The notes: generated from the letters alone by a model not told the origin. Numbered from the stretch's first letter, positions 1-8,264 are shown. The stretch is DNA of 17,334 nucleotides from Chloroflexia bacterium (GCA_025924435.1 JAICIL010000061.1:1-17334); one strand, 5' to 3'. A program made the numbers and translations.

Positions 1-87
1 CGGGGGGGGGGGTGTTTCGGCGGGGTGGCCTTTTCTCTGCTCTCACACCCCCCCGCTACCGGTCGCATCGTGAGAACCGGGGGACCC

Positions 88-552
88 ATGAAAACGGAAT
101 TGCTGAACACGCAGGGAGAGAAGACGTACGCGGTCATCTTCGACAAGGGCGACGAGGTGATCGCCGGGTTGCAGGCGTTCGCGAGCGAGCACGATGTCGC
201 GACGTACGAGATCGTCGGCATCGGCGCCTTCAGCGACGTGACGCTCGGCTACTTCGACCGCGACCGCAAGGATTACAAGAAAATTCCGCTCGACGAGCAG
301 GTCGAGGCGCTCTCGCTCGTCGGCAACATCTCGCGCTCCGGCGACAAGCCGAAAGTGCACGTCCATGTCGTCGTCGGCAAGTCGGACGGCACGGCGTGGG
401 GCGGGCACATCCTCGCGGCGCATGTCTGGCCGACGCTGGAACTGATTGTCACGGAAGCGCCCGCCCATCTGCGGCGCACGCACGACCCCGAAACGGGCCT
501 CGCGCTGATTGACATTCGCGCCTCCCGCGCGGCATCGTCCATCAGTTCATAG
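88..552 (+). CDS. PPC/DUF296 domain protein
   Basis: A 154-residue protein made of one PPC (DUF296) domain and nothing else. The diagnostic part is residues 91-109: HVHVVVGKSDGTAWGGHIL, giving the His91/His93/His107 set that binds a metal in crystallised bacterial PPC proteins. In plants the domain sits beside AT-hooks; stand-alone bacterial forms are soluble trimers of uncertain role, often loosely called DNA-binding. No AT-hook is visible here, so a DNA-binding role is not supported by the sequence. The ATG at 88 is chosen because a GGGGGA sequence lies a few bases upstream and the domain begins at once; earlier in-frame codons run into low-complexity sequence at the contig edge. Only 39 bases separate it from the next gene, so it is probably the first gene of the redox cluster that ends at 4579. 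Confidence 0.88.
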   Translation: MKTELLNTQGEKTYAVIFDKGDEVIAGLQAFASEHDVATYEIVGIGAFSDVTLGYFDRDRKDYKKIPLDEQVEALSLVGNISRSGDKPKVHVHVVVGKSDGTAWGGHILAAHVWPTLELIVTEAPAHLRRTHDPETGLALIDIRASRAASSISS

Positions 553-591
553 GCCACTGTTCGCTCGCTGATTGCGAAGGAGTAACGCAGC

Positions 592-1482
592 ATGTACCCC
601 GCGAAGATCGAACGCGCGGTCGAGCAGATCCCCGGTGTGGCGGAGAATGGCGCGAAGGTCGCCCACGCGATCCATAACGCCGTCCTCGGTGGCGGCGATC
701 AGGTCCGCAAGGCGGTTGATTTCCTCCACGGGACGTGGCTCGGCCACCCCGTCCATCCGGCGCTGACGGATGTCCCCATCGGGGCATGGACACTCGCGAT
801 GATGTGCGACCTCGTCGCGGCGCAGCGCGGCTCGGCGGAGGCGGAAAAAATGGCCGACACGCTCGTCGCCATCGGCGCCGCCGCCGCCGTGCCGACCGCG
901 CTTGCCGGTGTCGCGGATTACTCGGCGATTGACGAGTCCGCCATGGCGCTGGCGACCGTCCACGGCCTGCTGAACAGCGCGGCGCTGGTCCTCAACCTCC
1001 TCTCGCTGCGCGACCGCGCCACGGGCAACCGGCAGCGGGGCGTGATGCTCTCCACGGTCGCGTACGGTGCGCTCAACTTCTCCGCGTGGCTCGGCGGCGA
1101 GATGGTCTACAACCGGAAAGTGGGCGTTGACCACCACGTAGAACCGAGCGGCCCCGAAGAGTGGCGGCGCGTCCTCGATAGCGCGGAACTCCCGGAGCAC
1201 GCGCCGAAACGCGTCGAGGTGGACGGCGCGCCCGTCCTGCTCTATCGGGACGGCACGGGCGTCTACGCCATCGGCGCGGTCTGTAGCCACGCGGGCGGGC
1301 CGCTCGACGAGGGGCAGGTTCACGATCTCTGCGTCGAGTGCCCGTGGCACAATTCCGTCTTCGATCTGCGCGACGGCAGCGTCGTCCACGGCCCGGCGAC
1401 CCACCCCGAACCCGCGTACGACGCGCGCCTGCGGGATGGGCAGATCGAGGTGCGGCTGCGGCCCGCCGGGGCGGGGGGATGA
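592..1482 (+). CDS. DUF2231 membrane domain fused to Rieske [2Fe-2S] domain
   Basis: A 296-residue fusion. Residues about 45-175 are a DUF2231 integral membrane domain, recognised by HGTWLGHPVHPALTDVPIGAW at 46-66 and several hydrophobic segments with further histidines (His124). Residues about 195-290 are a Rieske ferredoxin domain: C231-x-H233 and C250-P-W-H253 are the four cluster ligands, followed by the usual FDLRDGSVVHGPA. A Rieske domain fixed to a His-rich membrane domain suggests one-electron transfer at the membrane, possibly with haem or quinone in the DUF2231 part; that cofactor is an inference. Start at 592 follows GAAGGAG at 576-582. Its stop overlaps the start of the flavoprotein gene (ATGA at 1479-1482), so the two are translationally coupled. 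A second, stand-alone DUF2231 gene lies at 8314-8832. Confidence 0.93.
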   Translation: MYPAKIERAVEQIPGVAENGAKVAHAIHNAVLGGGDQVRKAVDFLHGTWLGHPVHPALTDVPIGAWTLAMMCDLVAAQRGSAEAEKMADTLVAIGAAAAVPTALAGVADYSAIDESAMALATVHGLLNSAALVLNLLSLRDRATGNRQRGVMLSTVAYGALNFSAWLGGEMVYNRKVGVDHHVEPSGPEEWRRVLDSAELPEHAPKRVEVDGAPVLLYRDGTGVYAIGAVCSHAGGPLDEGQVHDLCVECPWHNSVFDLRDGSVVHGPATHPEPAYDARLRDGQIEVRLRPAGAGG

Positions 1483-3056
1483 CGGCGAACGATATCGTCG
1501 TGATCGGCGCGGGGCACAACGGACTCGCCTGCGCCTGCTACCTCGCGCGGGCGGGCTGCCGGGTGCGCGTCCTCGAAATGGCGGGGCGGATCGGCGGAGC
1601 GGCGCACACGGCGGCGACGATCGCCGACAAACCGGATTACCGTTTCGACACCTGCTCCGTCGTCCACAACATGATCAACATGACGACGGTGATCGAGGAA
1701 TTGCGCCTCCGGGAGATCGGTCTGGAATATATCGAGACGGACCCGTTCACGGTCTCCTACTTCCCCGGCGGCGAAGTCGTCCGCTTCTATCGCTCGGTGG
1801 AGCGGACGTGCGACGAGATCGCCCGCCATGCACCGTGCGACGCCGAGGCGTACGCCCGCTTCATCCGCGCGGCAAGCCCGGTCGCGGAACTGGCGCTCGG
1901 CGCGTTCCGCTCGTCCGGCGACCACGGCAAGGGCGTCGGCGAATGGCGGAAGCGGCTCGCGGCGGCGGGGCGGACGGTGCGCCGCAATCGCCCAACCCGA
2001 CTCGCCCGGCAGTTGGCGGGGCCGTACGGCACACTGCTGGAGGAGACGTTCCAGACAGAGTACGCCCGCGCGGGCATCGCCGCCCTCGCGGCGCACGGCA
2101 CGCTCGGGCCGGAGACGCCGGGGGCGGCCTTCTTCGTCCTCTGGCAGGCGGCGTACCACCGCTACGGCAACTGGCACGCGAAGGGCGGTTCCGGTGCGCT
2201 CTCGGTCGCGCTCGCGAAGCGGCTGGAGGCGTGGGGCGGCACGGTGCGCACCGGCGCGCGGGTGGAGCGGATCACTGTCGGCGGGCGCGTCCGGGGCGTC
2301 GAATTGGCGGGCGGCGAACGGATCGAAGCGGCGCGCGTCGTCGCCGCGATCAACCCGCAGACCGCGCTCCTCCGTCTCGTCGGGCGGGAGCATTTGCCCG
2401 CGAGCCTCGCGCGCCGGATCGCAACGCGGCATCGCTCGAACGCGGTGCAGTTCGTCGTCCATGCGGCGTTGGACCGCCTGCCACCCTGGCCGGACGCGCC
2501 CACCGATGGCTGGAACGGCATGCAATCCATCGCGGCGTCGGTCGCGCAGGTGGGCGAGAACTTCCGGGAGGCCGAGGCGGGCATCGCGCCGGCGCGCCCG
2601 GCGGCGTACGTCTTCACGCCCTCCGCGATTGATCCGACGGTCGCGCCGCCGGGGAAGCACGGCGCGTACATCGCCTGCGCGTCGTACCCCGCCCGGTTCG
2701 CGGACGGTGCGTCGTGGCGGGCGCGCGGCGAGGGCGAGGCGCACCGGCTCGTCGCGGCGGTCGAGGAGCGCGCGCCGGGCTTTTCGGACGGCATCACCGG
2801 CCTCGCGTGGCGGCACGCGGCGGATTGGGAGCGGGAGATCGGCCTGCTCGGCGGCCACCCGATGCACCTCGACCTGACGCTCGACCAACTGGGCGGCTTC
2901 CGCCCGCTGCCCGAACTCGCCAGCCATCGGGGGCCGATTGACGGGCTGTATCTGACCGGCGCGGGGACGTACCCGACGGGCGGCGTCTCCGCCGTGCCGG
3001 GGCGCGCCGCCGCACGAATCGTCCTCAAGGATATTAGGAAACATCGCAAGGAGTGA
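1479..3056 (+). CDS. FAD-dependent oxidoreductase, PYROXD2/phytoene-desaturase-like
   Basis: A 525-residue flavoprotein. The N-terminus DIVVIGAGHNGLACACYLA is the Rossmann dinucleotide-binding motif (GxGxxG at about 10-15), followed by the acidic residue of VLEMAGRIGGAAHT and the FDTCS segment usual in phytoene-desaturase relatives. The C-terminus GLYLTGAGTYPTGGVSAVPG closes the FAD site. The pattern fits the PYROXD2/CrtI-like amine-oxidase superfamily, of which many bacterial members have no known substrate; there are no other carotenoid genes beside it, so carotenoid desaturation is not supported. The start is the ATG at 1479, overlapping the previous stop by four bases. Upstream in-frame codons to 1338 lie inside the Rieske gene and are not used. 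It is followed after three bases by the SDR gene, so the Rieske protein or the SDR may be its electron partner (inference). Confidence 0.92.
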   Translation: MTANDIVVIGAGHNGLACACYLARAGCRVRVLEMAGRIGGAAHTAATIADKPDYRFDTCSVVHNMINMTTVIEELRLREIGLEYIETDPFTVSYFPGGEVVRFYRSVERTCDEIARHAPCDAEAYARFIRAASPVAELALGAFRSSGDHGKGVGEWRKRLAAAGRTVRRNRPTRLARQLAGPYGTLLEETFQTEYARAGIAALAAHGTLGPETPGAAFFVLWQAAYHRYGNWHAKGGSGALSVALAKRLEAWGGTVRTGARVERITVGGRVRGVELAGGERIEAARVVAAINPQTALLRLVGREHLPASLARRIATRHRSNAVQFVVHAALDRLPPWPDAPTDGWNGMQSIAASVAQVGENFREAEAGIAPARPAAYVFTPSAIDPTVAPPGKHGAYIACASYPARFADGASWRARGEGEAHRLVAAVEERAPGFSDGITGLAWRHAADWEREIGLLGGHPMHLDLTLDQLGGFRPLPELASHRGPIDGLYLTGAGTYPTGGVSAVPGRAAARIVLKDIRKHRKE

Positions 3057-3059
3057 CAC

Positions 3060-4076
3060 ATGGATGGATCGCAAAAAACGGAAGTCGTTGTCATCACCGG
3101 GGCGTCGGCGGGCGTCGGGCGCGCGACGGTGCGGGCGTTCGCCAAACGGGGCGCGCACATCGGCCTGGTCGCGCGCGGCAAGGACGGCCTGGAGGGTGCG
3201 AAACGGGATGTCGAGGCGGCGGGCGGCAAGGCGCTCGTCCTGCCGACCGATGTCGCGGACGCCGATGCGGTCGAGGCGGCGGCGGCGGCGGTCGAGCGGG
3301 AGTACGGGCCGATTGATATCTGGGTGAACGACGCGATGGCCTCCGTCTTCTCGCCGATCAAGGAGATGACGGCGGCGGAGTTCAAACGCGTCACGGAGGT
3401 GACCTATCTCGGCTTCGTCTACGGCACGCTGGCGGCGCTGAAACGGATGCTCCCGCGCGACCGTGGGGCGATTGTGCAGGTCGGTTCCGCCCTCGCCTAT
3501 CGCAGCATCCCCTTGCAGGCGGCGTACTGCGCGAGCAAAGCGGCGATCCGGGGCTTCACCGACTCGCTGCGCTGCGAACTGATTCACGACGGCAGCAAGG
3601 TGCGCGTGACGATGGTGCAGATGCCCGCCCTCAACACACCGCAGTTCGGCTGGGTGAAGAGCCGCCTGCCGCACAAGGCGCAGCCCGTGCCGCCGATCTA
3701 TCAACCGGAAATCGCCGCCGAGGCGATCTACTGGGCGGCGCACCACAAGCGGCGCGAGGTGCATGTCGGTTGGTCCACGCAGCAGGCGATCTGGGGGAAC
3801 AAGTTCGCCCCCGCATTGCTCGACCACTACCTCGGACGCACCGGCTACAAGGGGCAGCAGACCGACGAACCCGCCGACCCGCACCGCCCGAATAATCTCT
3901 GGGAGCCGGTGGACGGCGACGGCGCGGATCGCGGCGCGCACGGCACGTTCGACGACCGCGCGCGGGACCGGAGCGCGGAACTCTGGGCGGTGGAGCATCG
4001 CGACGCGCTCCTGGCGGGCACGGCGGGGATCGCGAGTGTCGCGGGGATCGCGGCGCTGGTACGGAGGGGCAAATGA
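3060..4076 (+). CDS. Long-chain SDR family oxidoreductase
   Basis: A 338-residue short-chain dehydrogenase. Cofactor motif TGASAGVG at 13-20; catalytic Ser143 (VGSALAY), Tyr156 and Lys160 (YCASK). The usual NNAG motif reads NDAM at 90-93, and the position that normally carries the catalytic Asn reads T in VTYLG (about 115); I recall the VTYLG form as normal for this longer subfamily. The C-terminal 100 residues, with QQTDEPADPHRPNNLWEPVDG and a final hydrophobic alanine/glycine stretch, are beyond the classical SDR length of about 250 and could give membrane contact. Substrate unknown. AAGGAG at 3048-3053 places the start at 3060. The stop overlaps the VKOR-like gene (ATGA at 4073-4076), so it belongs to the same transcription unit. 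Confidence 0.93.
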   Translation: MDGSQKTEVVVITGASAGVGRATVRAFAKRGAHIGLVARGKDGLEGAKRDVEAAGGKALVLPTDVADADAVEAAAAAVEREYGPIDIWVNDAMASVFSPIKEMTAAEFKRVTEVTYLGFVYGTLAALKRMLPRDRGAIVQVGSALAYRSIPLQAAYCASKAAIRGFTDSLRCELIHDGSKVRVTMVQMPALNTPQFGWVKSRLPHKAQPVPPIYQPEIAAEAIYWAAHHKRREVHVGWSTQQAIWGNKFAPALLDHYLGRTGYKGQQTDEPADPHRPNNLWEPVDGDGADRGAHGTFDDRARDRSAELWAVEHRDALLAGTAGIASVAGIAALVRRGK

Positions 4077-4579
4077 CACCGGAAGAACTGAGCGAGCAAC
4101 TGCGGCACGGCGACGGCGACGATCTCCGCCGTCGGCGCGGCATCGTCGGGCTGTCGCTCGTCGCCGTCGGCGCGATGGGGATGATCTCGCTCTACCAGAT
4201 GGGCATCATCAAGCACCTGCCGGAGCCGCCCCTGCCCCGCCTCGACGCGGACACGGTGGACGCCTCGCCGGAGGCATACTCGCGCTTGGCGACGCCGGAT
4301 GGCTTCCTCGGCCTCGGCAGTTATGCGATGACGATGGGCCTCGCCGCGATGGCCGGGCAGGACCGGGCGCGCACCCGGCCGTGGATCCCGCTCGCGCTGG
4401 CGGCGAAGGTGGCGTTCGACACGTCGCAGGCGGTCCGGCTGACCATAGATCAGGCGACCAAGGAGAAAGCATTCTGCTCCTGGTGCCTGCTCTCCGCCGC
4501 CTGCACCTTCGCCACCGTGCCGCTCGTCATCCCCGAAACGCGCGCCGCGATCCGGCAACTCACCGGAGGGTCGGCATAG
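4073..4579 (+). CDS. VKOR-like membrane protein with CxxC only
   Basis: A 168-residue membrane protein with hydrophobic segments at about 24-46, 78-94, 104-122 and 135-153. The fourth begins with C135-S-W-C138 (AFCSWCLLSA), the redox CxxC of the vitamin K epoxide reductase family. The loop between the first two segments (SPEAYSRLATPDGFLGLGSY) keeps the Ser/Tyr and Gly-Leu-Gly pattern of the family but has no cysteine, so the shuttle pair that classical VKORs use to pass electrons to a thioredoxin-like partner is missing; Cys144 is the only other cysteine. It may therefore take electrons from another donor, for example a product of this cluster (inference). GGAGGGG at 4062-4068 precedes the start. 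The gene ends six bases before the convergent debranching-enzyme gene, with no clear terminator between. Confidence 0.85.
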   Translation: MTPEELSEQLRHGDGDDLRRRRGIVGLSLVAVGAMGMISLYQMGIIKHLPEPPLPRLDADTVDASPEAYSRLATPDGFLGLGSYAMTMGLAAMAGQDRARTRPWIPLALAAKVAFDTSQAVRLTIDQATKEKAFCSWCLLSAACTFATVPLVIPETRAAIRQLTGGSA

Positions 4580-4585
4580 CGCGCC

Positions 4586-6769
4586 TCACGAGCGCGGGAG
4601 CGAAGCGACCGCCCCCAAGGCCCGCCGGAGGAATGTCACGCGCGGGCCGTCCGGCACGGGCTGTCGCAGGACCCGGCAATGTCCCGAGACACGCCGGACG
4701 TGGTAATGCGTTGTACCGCTCCGGGTGCGCCGGAATGTCAGGTCGAGCACGCTCCCCCCAACGTGGAGTCCGGTGAGCCGGAGATCGGGCAGCCAGGGCG
4801 GCAGATGCGGGTCCATCAGCAGGACGCCGAGCGGCGCGACGGGCCGGATACCGAGCATCGCCTGAATTGTCAGGACGATCATGCTCGCGGACCACCCTTG
4901 CGGCTCGTTGCTCTTCGGGTAGATGCCGGGGTGTGGGTGCCGATCGTCGCGCGGGATGCCACTGAGCGCTTCGGGCAACCGATTGCCGATAAAGAGGTCG
5001 GTTGACGCGAAAATTGCTTCGGCGAGCCGCCAGAATTCCTCCCAGCACCCATATCGCGCGAAACCGAAGGCAATCGTCCCGTTCTCGACGGGCCAAACGC
5101 TGCCGAGGTGATAACTGAATGGGTTGTACGCGGGGTGGGCACTGGAGAGCGTGCGGATGCCCCAGCCGCTGAAGAGATCGGTGTCCATCATCCGCCGGAT
5201 GACATGCGGCCCGCAATCGCGCGGCACGATGCCCGTCGCGAGGCAATGGCCCGTATTGGAGGAAATCGAGCGAATCTGTTGCTTGTCCGGCCCCAGCGCC
5301 AGCGCGTAGAACCCCGCGTCTTCCATCCAGAACGCGCGATGGAACCGCTCCTTGAGGTCGCGCGCCTTCCGCTGCAAGCGGAGCGCGTACCGCCGCTCGC
5401 CGCAGAGGAAGAATGCGAGCGCCGTTTGCTGCAACCCGACGTACCAGTACGCCTGCATCTCGCTCGTTGCGATCGGGTTCTCCACGATCGTTCCGCGATC
5501 GTCCACGATCGCCTCATCCGAGTCCTTCCAGCCCTGATTCTTCAGCCCCTTCGCGGAATGTGTCTCGTATTCGAGGAAACCGTCGCCATCGCGGTCTCCG
5601 TATCGGTCCAGCCAGTCAATGACGCGGCGGGCGGCAGACAAGAGCGCATGCGTCGTATCGCGGTCATTCGTCCACGCGAGGTATTGGCCGACCATGATGA
5701 GGAAGTCCTGCGGGGCGGAATAATCGCCGTAGTACCGGCGGAATGGGTTGATGTCGAGCATCGCGAGCGGCCCCGTGCCGGCCTGATGGATGATTTTGCC
5801 CGGCTCCTCATCCCGCCAGTCGTCGAATGCGATGCCCTGCGTCGCGGCACACGCGCGCAGGGCATCGCGCAGCATGGAGGGCATCGCGAGCGCCGTCTGC
5901 CAGCCGATCGTCAGTGTGTCCCGACCGAAAAACTGCTGATAGAGCGGCAACCCGGCGCTCGGCGCGGCGGGGCCGTCCGGCAGGCCAAGCGGGAGCGAGG
6001 CGAGGTCGTTGATCGCCGTTTGCCACGCGCGCATCACCGTAGCATTCGACGCGACGAGCGCGGGCGCTTCCTCCCGCAGCGACCGGCGCACGCGCCGAAT
6101 CCGCCGGTCGTGCTCATCACCGGTCGCACGCCGGACGCTGTCAAAGATCGGCTCGACGACGACATGGAACGCTACCGGCGTGTGCGGCGGCAATTCGAGG
6201 GTCACGAAGAGGATACCGGCGTCAAACCGCACCGCCGAGGGCGCACCCTCGATCCGGATAGCGACGGCGCGATCGAGCATGGGGTGCTCGTAACGGAAGC
6301 GGAGTTCCCGCGCCGCCGCATCCCACATGGTCTCCACCGGAGCGGACTGCTGCCGCGCCCCTTGTTGGGTCTCGTCCGTGTCTGCGAAGTCGGCGGCGAA
6401 GTGCAGGGCGAGTTCGAAATGGGCAGAATCCCGAACATGGTAGTTCTCGAATCGGTGCGTCGTGCGCATGCCCGATCCCACAACACGGGTCGTTTCCACA
6501 TAGACGGCCTGCCGCGGCACCCGCTCCCCCTGGGGCACCTCGGCATAGACGAGCATCCGATCCGCCCCGACCGGCGATGCGCTGACGGCCATCAACGGGC
6601 GATCATTGACGGTCAGCTCATCGCGGCACAGGAGCCGCGTGTTCTCGACAGAGAACCCTTCGGTGCCGCGCCCGGTGACGACGCCATCGAGGTTCGTGAC
6701 GAGCACCGATTGCCCGCTGTAGACGAAGTGCTGATTCGCGCGGGCGCGCAATGCGATCCGATGCGCCAT
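4586..6769 (-). CDS. Glycogen-debranching-like glycosidase (amylo-alpha-1,6-glucosidase type)
   Basis: A 727-residue two-domain enzyme. The N-terminal part (about 10-250) is the beta-sandwich GDE_N_bis type, seen from VLVTNLDGVVTGRGTEGF and NTRLLCRDELTVND. The C-terminal part is an (alpha/alpha)6 barrel of the amylo-alpha-1,6-glucosidase/MGH1 type: FGRDTLTIGWQTALAMP at about 285, NQGWKDSDEAI at about 412 (the Asp is the likely general acid), RLPEALSG at about 598 and EPQGWSASM at about 622. Members act on branched or short alpha-glucans or compatible-solute glycosides; the substrate here is not fixed by sequence. No signal peptide, so probably cytoplasmic. The frame is open to a GTG at 6868, but the ATG at 6769 is preferred because the conserved domain starts directly after it and GGTGG lies just upstream. 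It follows the cupredoxin gene on the same strand with a 130-base gap. Confidence 0.85.
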   Translation of the reverse strand: MAHRIALRARANQHFVYSGQSVLVTNLDGVVTGRGTEGFSVENTRLLCRDELTVNDRPLMAVSASPVGADRMLVYAEVPQGERVPRQAVYVETTRVVGSGMRTTHRFENYHVRDSAHFELALHFAADFADTDETQQGARQQSAPVETMWDAAARELRFRYEHPMLDRAVAIRIEGAPSAVRFDAGILFVTLELPPHTPVAFHVVVEPIFDSVRRATGDEHDRRIRRVRRSLREEAPALVASNATVMRAWQTAINDLASLPLGLPDGPAAPSAGLPLYQQFFGRDTLTIGWQTALAMPSMLRDALRACAATQGIAFDDWRDEEPGKIIHQAGTGPLAMLDINPFRRYYGDYSAPQDFLIMVGQYLAWTNDRDTTHALLSAARRVIDWLDRYGDRDGDGFLEYETHSAKGLKNQGWKDSDEAIVDDRGTIVENPIATSEMQAYWYVGLQQTALAFFLCGERRYALRLQRKARDLKERFHRAFWMEDAGFYALALGPDKQQIRSISSNTGHCLATGIVPRDCGPHVIRRMMDTDLFSGWGIRTLSSAHPAYNPFSYHLGSVWPVENGTIAFGFARYGCWEEFWRLAEAIFASTDLFIGNRLPEALSGIPRDDRHPHPGIYPKSNEPQGWSASMIVLTIQAMLGIRPVAPLGVLLMDPHLPPWLPDLRLTGLHVGGSVLDLTFRRTRSGTTHYHVRRVSGHCRVLRQPVPDGPRVTFLRRALGAVASLPRS

Positions 6770-6826
6770 CGCGGCCACCAATCCTGATCGGTACGTGCGA
6801 TGGGCGAACGCTCGGTACCGAAAGCG

Positions 6827-6847
6827 GCGTATCACGCTTTGATACGC
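6827..6847 (-). other. Hairpin in the gap before the glycosidase gene
   Basis: A perfect 8-bp inverted repeat, GCGTATCA and TGATACGC, with a five-base loop. It lies between the cupredoxin stop (6900) and the glycosidase start (6769) in the direction of transcription. There is no following run of T on the minus strand, so it is not a standard terminator. It may be a processing or attenuation hairpin, or it may lie inside coding sequence if the upstream GTG at 6868 is the real start. Confidence 0.4.
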
Positions 6848-6899
6848 AAGCGCGCGTTGGCCCCGCACGAATCGTTCCAGCGCGCCTCGTACCGCTCGG

Positions 6900-7463
6900 T
6901 CACTGCACGACGATTGTGGCCTTCATATCCGGGTGCAAGCCGCACATGTACTTGAATGTCCCCGCCTTATCGAAGGTGAAACTGAACGTATCGCCCCGGT
7001 CGAGAATCTTGGAGGAAAAGACTCCATCCAGACTCAGCACCGTATGCTGCACGCCCGTATTCATCCACGTCACCTTTGTGCCGACGGGAACGGTGAGGGT
7101 TGGCGGATCGAACGCGAAGTCCACGATCTTCACTTCAACCGCGCCCGCCGTACCGGTCGTCGCCGATGCACCGGCTGGCGCGGTCGCGCGAGTTGGCGCC
7201 GCTTGTGTCGGCGACGCGGCGGACGCCACGGGGGCAGAGGTCGCCGGAGCGACGCTCGCCGCGACGGCTGTTGGTGCGACCGTCGCGGCAACAGCCGTCG
7301 CGGTCGGTATGGGCGTCGTCGGGCTCGCCGGCGCCACCGTTGCGCTCCTGCTCGCCGCCGTTGGCGGGGGGGCGGTCGGCGTCGCGGTGCCGCCACAGGC
7401 GCCGACGAGCGCCACGAGGACGAGCGCATTCAAGACTCCGAAGAACATACGCACCTTCAGCAT
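6900..7463 (-). CDS. Cupredoxin-domain lipoprotein
   Basis: A 187-residue secreted protein. Residues 1-23 are a lipoprotein signal (basic MLKVR, hydrophobic core, lipobox L-V-G-A-C23). Residues 24-108 are a low-complexity Ala/Thr/Pro/Val linker that would hold the domain away from the membrane. Residues 109-187 are a plastocyanin-like fold: His140 (GVQHTV), Cys174, His177 and Met180 (MCGLHPDM) are the four type-1 copper ligands. It is likely a surface blue-copper electron carrier or copper chaperone. ATG 7463 is chosen over the GTG pair at 7493-7496 because the signal peptide begins there and an AGGAG lies ten bases upstream. Neighbours with envelope and copper-type folds (CHRD protein, DUF2231 proteins) support an envelope redox role. 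Confidence 0.9.
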   Translation of the reverse strand: MLKVRMFFGVLNALVLVALVGACGGTATPTAPPPTAASRSATVAPASPTTPIPTATAVAATVAPTAVAASVAPATSAPVASAASPTQAAPTRATAPAGASATTGTAGAVEVKIVDFAFDPPTLTVPVGTKVTWMNTGVQHTVLSLDGVFSSKILDRGDTFSFTFDKAGTFKYMCGLHPDMKATIVVQ

Positions 7464-7554
7464 GGCCCCGATACTCCTATCCCTCTCGCTCACCACACCC
7501 GCGATGATGGGGAAGCGGACACTACAACGAATCGCAGACCCGAAACGAAGAGAT

Positions 7555-7576
7555 GAGGCGGCGCTCGCGCCGCCTC
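7555..7576 (-). terminator. Terminator-like hairpin after the CHRD gene
   Basis: A perfect 9-bp stem, GAGGCGGCG and CGCCGCCTC, with a CTCG loop, 26 bases past the stop of the CHRD gene. Read on the minus strand it is followed by ATCTCTTCGTTTC, only moderately U-rich. It probably separates the CHRD gene from the cupredoxin gene, at least partly. Confidence 0.55.
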
Positions 7577-7601
7577 ACACATCGGGGAAGGTCGGTGGGA
7601 C

Positions 7602-8177
7602 CTATGCGTGCCGGCGGCGCATCATGAACCCGGCGGCGCAGATCAGCAGGCCGGCAACCAGGGCCAGCGGGAGCAATGAGCGATCTCCGTGGGCGGCCAA
7701 CGCCCCGCCGCCCGTCGTGGGCAGCGTTGTTGTCGTACCGGCGGCGGCGACCGGGGCGGCGCGCAGGATATTGCCGCAGGAGACATAGGTCGCGATGTCT
7801 TGCGCCGACTTGTGCGCATTGATGGCGAACGGCTGCGCCATCAGGTCGCTCAGGCTGACATCAACGACGGTATCCGACTTTCCGTTCGTCAGGTTGGTCA
7901 GCGGATACTTCGGCGCGGGATTCAGATTGGCGCACGTCCCCTCGTGGATATGCACCGGCTGAACGACCCCGGCGGGTGCGTTCGGGATATTGAGGACGAC
8001 GTGCGTCTTGCCGCCGCCCATGTCCGTCAATTCGGCGGTGCCGTTCTCACCGGAGTTGTTCTGGGCCGCGAGTTGAACGGTGACCGAATCGGCGGCGCTC
8101 ACCGCGCTCGCCAGGGCGACGGTGAAGACGAGAGCAAACGCGATCCCAAGGGTGCTGATCCATCGAAAAGCCTTCAT
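7602..8177 (-). CDS. CHRD-domain secreted protein with LPxTG-like anchor
   Basis: A 191-residue exported protein. Signal peptide 1-28 (AFALVFTVALASAVSA|AD). The CHRD-type beta domain spans about 31-136: VQPVHIHEGTCA (His76, His78, Cys82), NAHKS (His122) and YVSCGNI (Cys134) are the conserved His/Cys positions that resemble the Cu/Zn superoxide dismutase fold; catalytic activity is not implied. The C-terminus has the layout of a sortase signal: LPTTG at 152-156, a hydrophobic stretch 168-186 and a basic MRRRHA tail, so it is probably fixed at the cell surface. No sortase gene is in the window. The start at 8177 is supported by GAGGAGGAAG just upstream. The only long non-coding gap on its 5' side is 8178-8313, so it may have its own promoter there, though I could not pick one out. 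Confidence 0.87.
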   Translation of the reverse strand: MKAFRWISTLGIAFALVFTVALASAVSAADSVTVQLAAQNNSGENGTAELTDMGGGKTHVVLNIPNAPAGVVQPVHIHEGTCANLNPAPKYPLTNLTNGKSDTVVDVSLSDLMAQPFAINAHKSAQDIATYVSCGNILRAAPVAAAGTTTTLPTTGGGALAAHGDRSLLPLALVAGLLICAAGFMMRRRHA

Positions 8178-8264
8178 ACGAACTTCCTCCTCGCTTGTAC
8201 CCGATCTCCCTCTCTATCGTGCTCGACGGGAACAGGTGATTGACTCCGCTCCTTTCATGTCCAT

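Noticed and set aside
3060..4076. Loss of activity of the SDR because NNAG reads NDAM and the catalytic Asn position reads Thr
   Set aside because: Ser, Tyr and Lys of the active site are intact and the VTYLG form is, as far as I recall, normal in this longer SDR subfamily.
1320..4079. 919-codon open frame on the minus strand opposite the redox cluster
   Set aside because: It is Arg/Ala/Pro-rich with no domain sense and lies opposite three well-identified genes; long antisense frames are expected at this GC content.
5108..6787. 559-codon open frame on the plus strand opposite the glycosidase gene
   Set aside because: Composition is typical of antisense reading of GC-rich DNA, while the minus-strand frame has clear glycosidase motifs.
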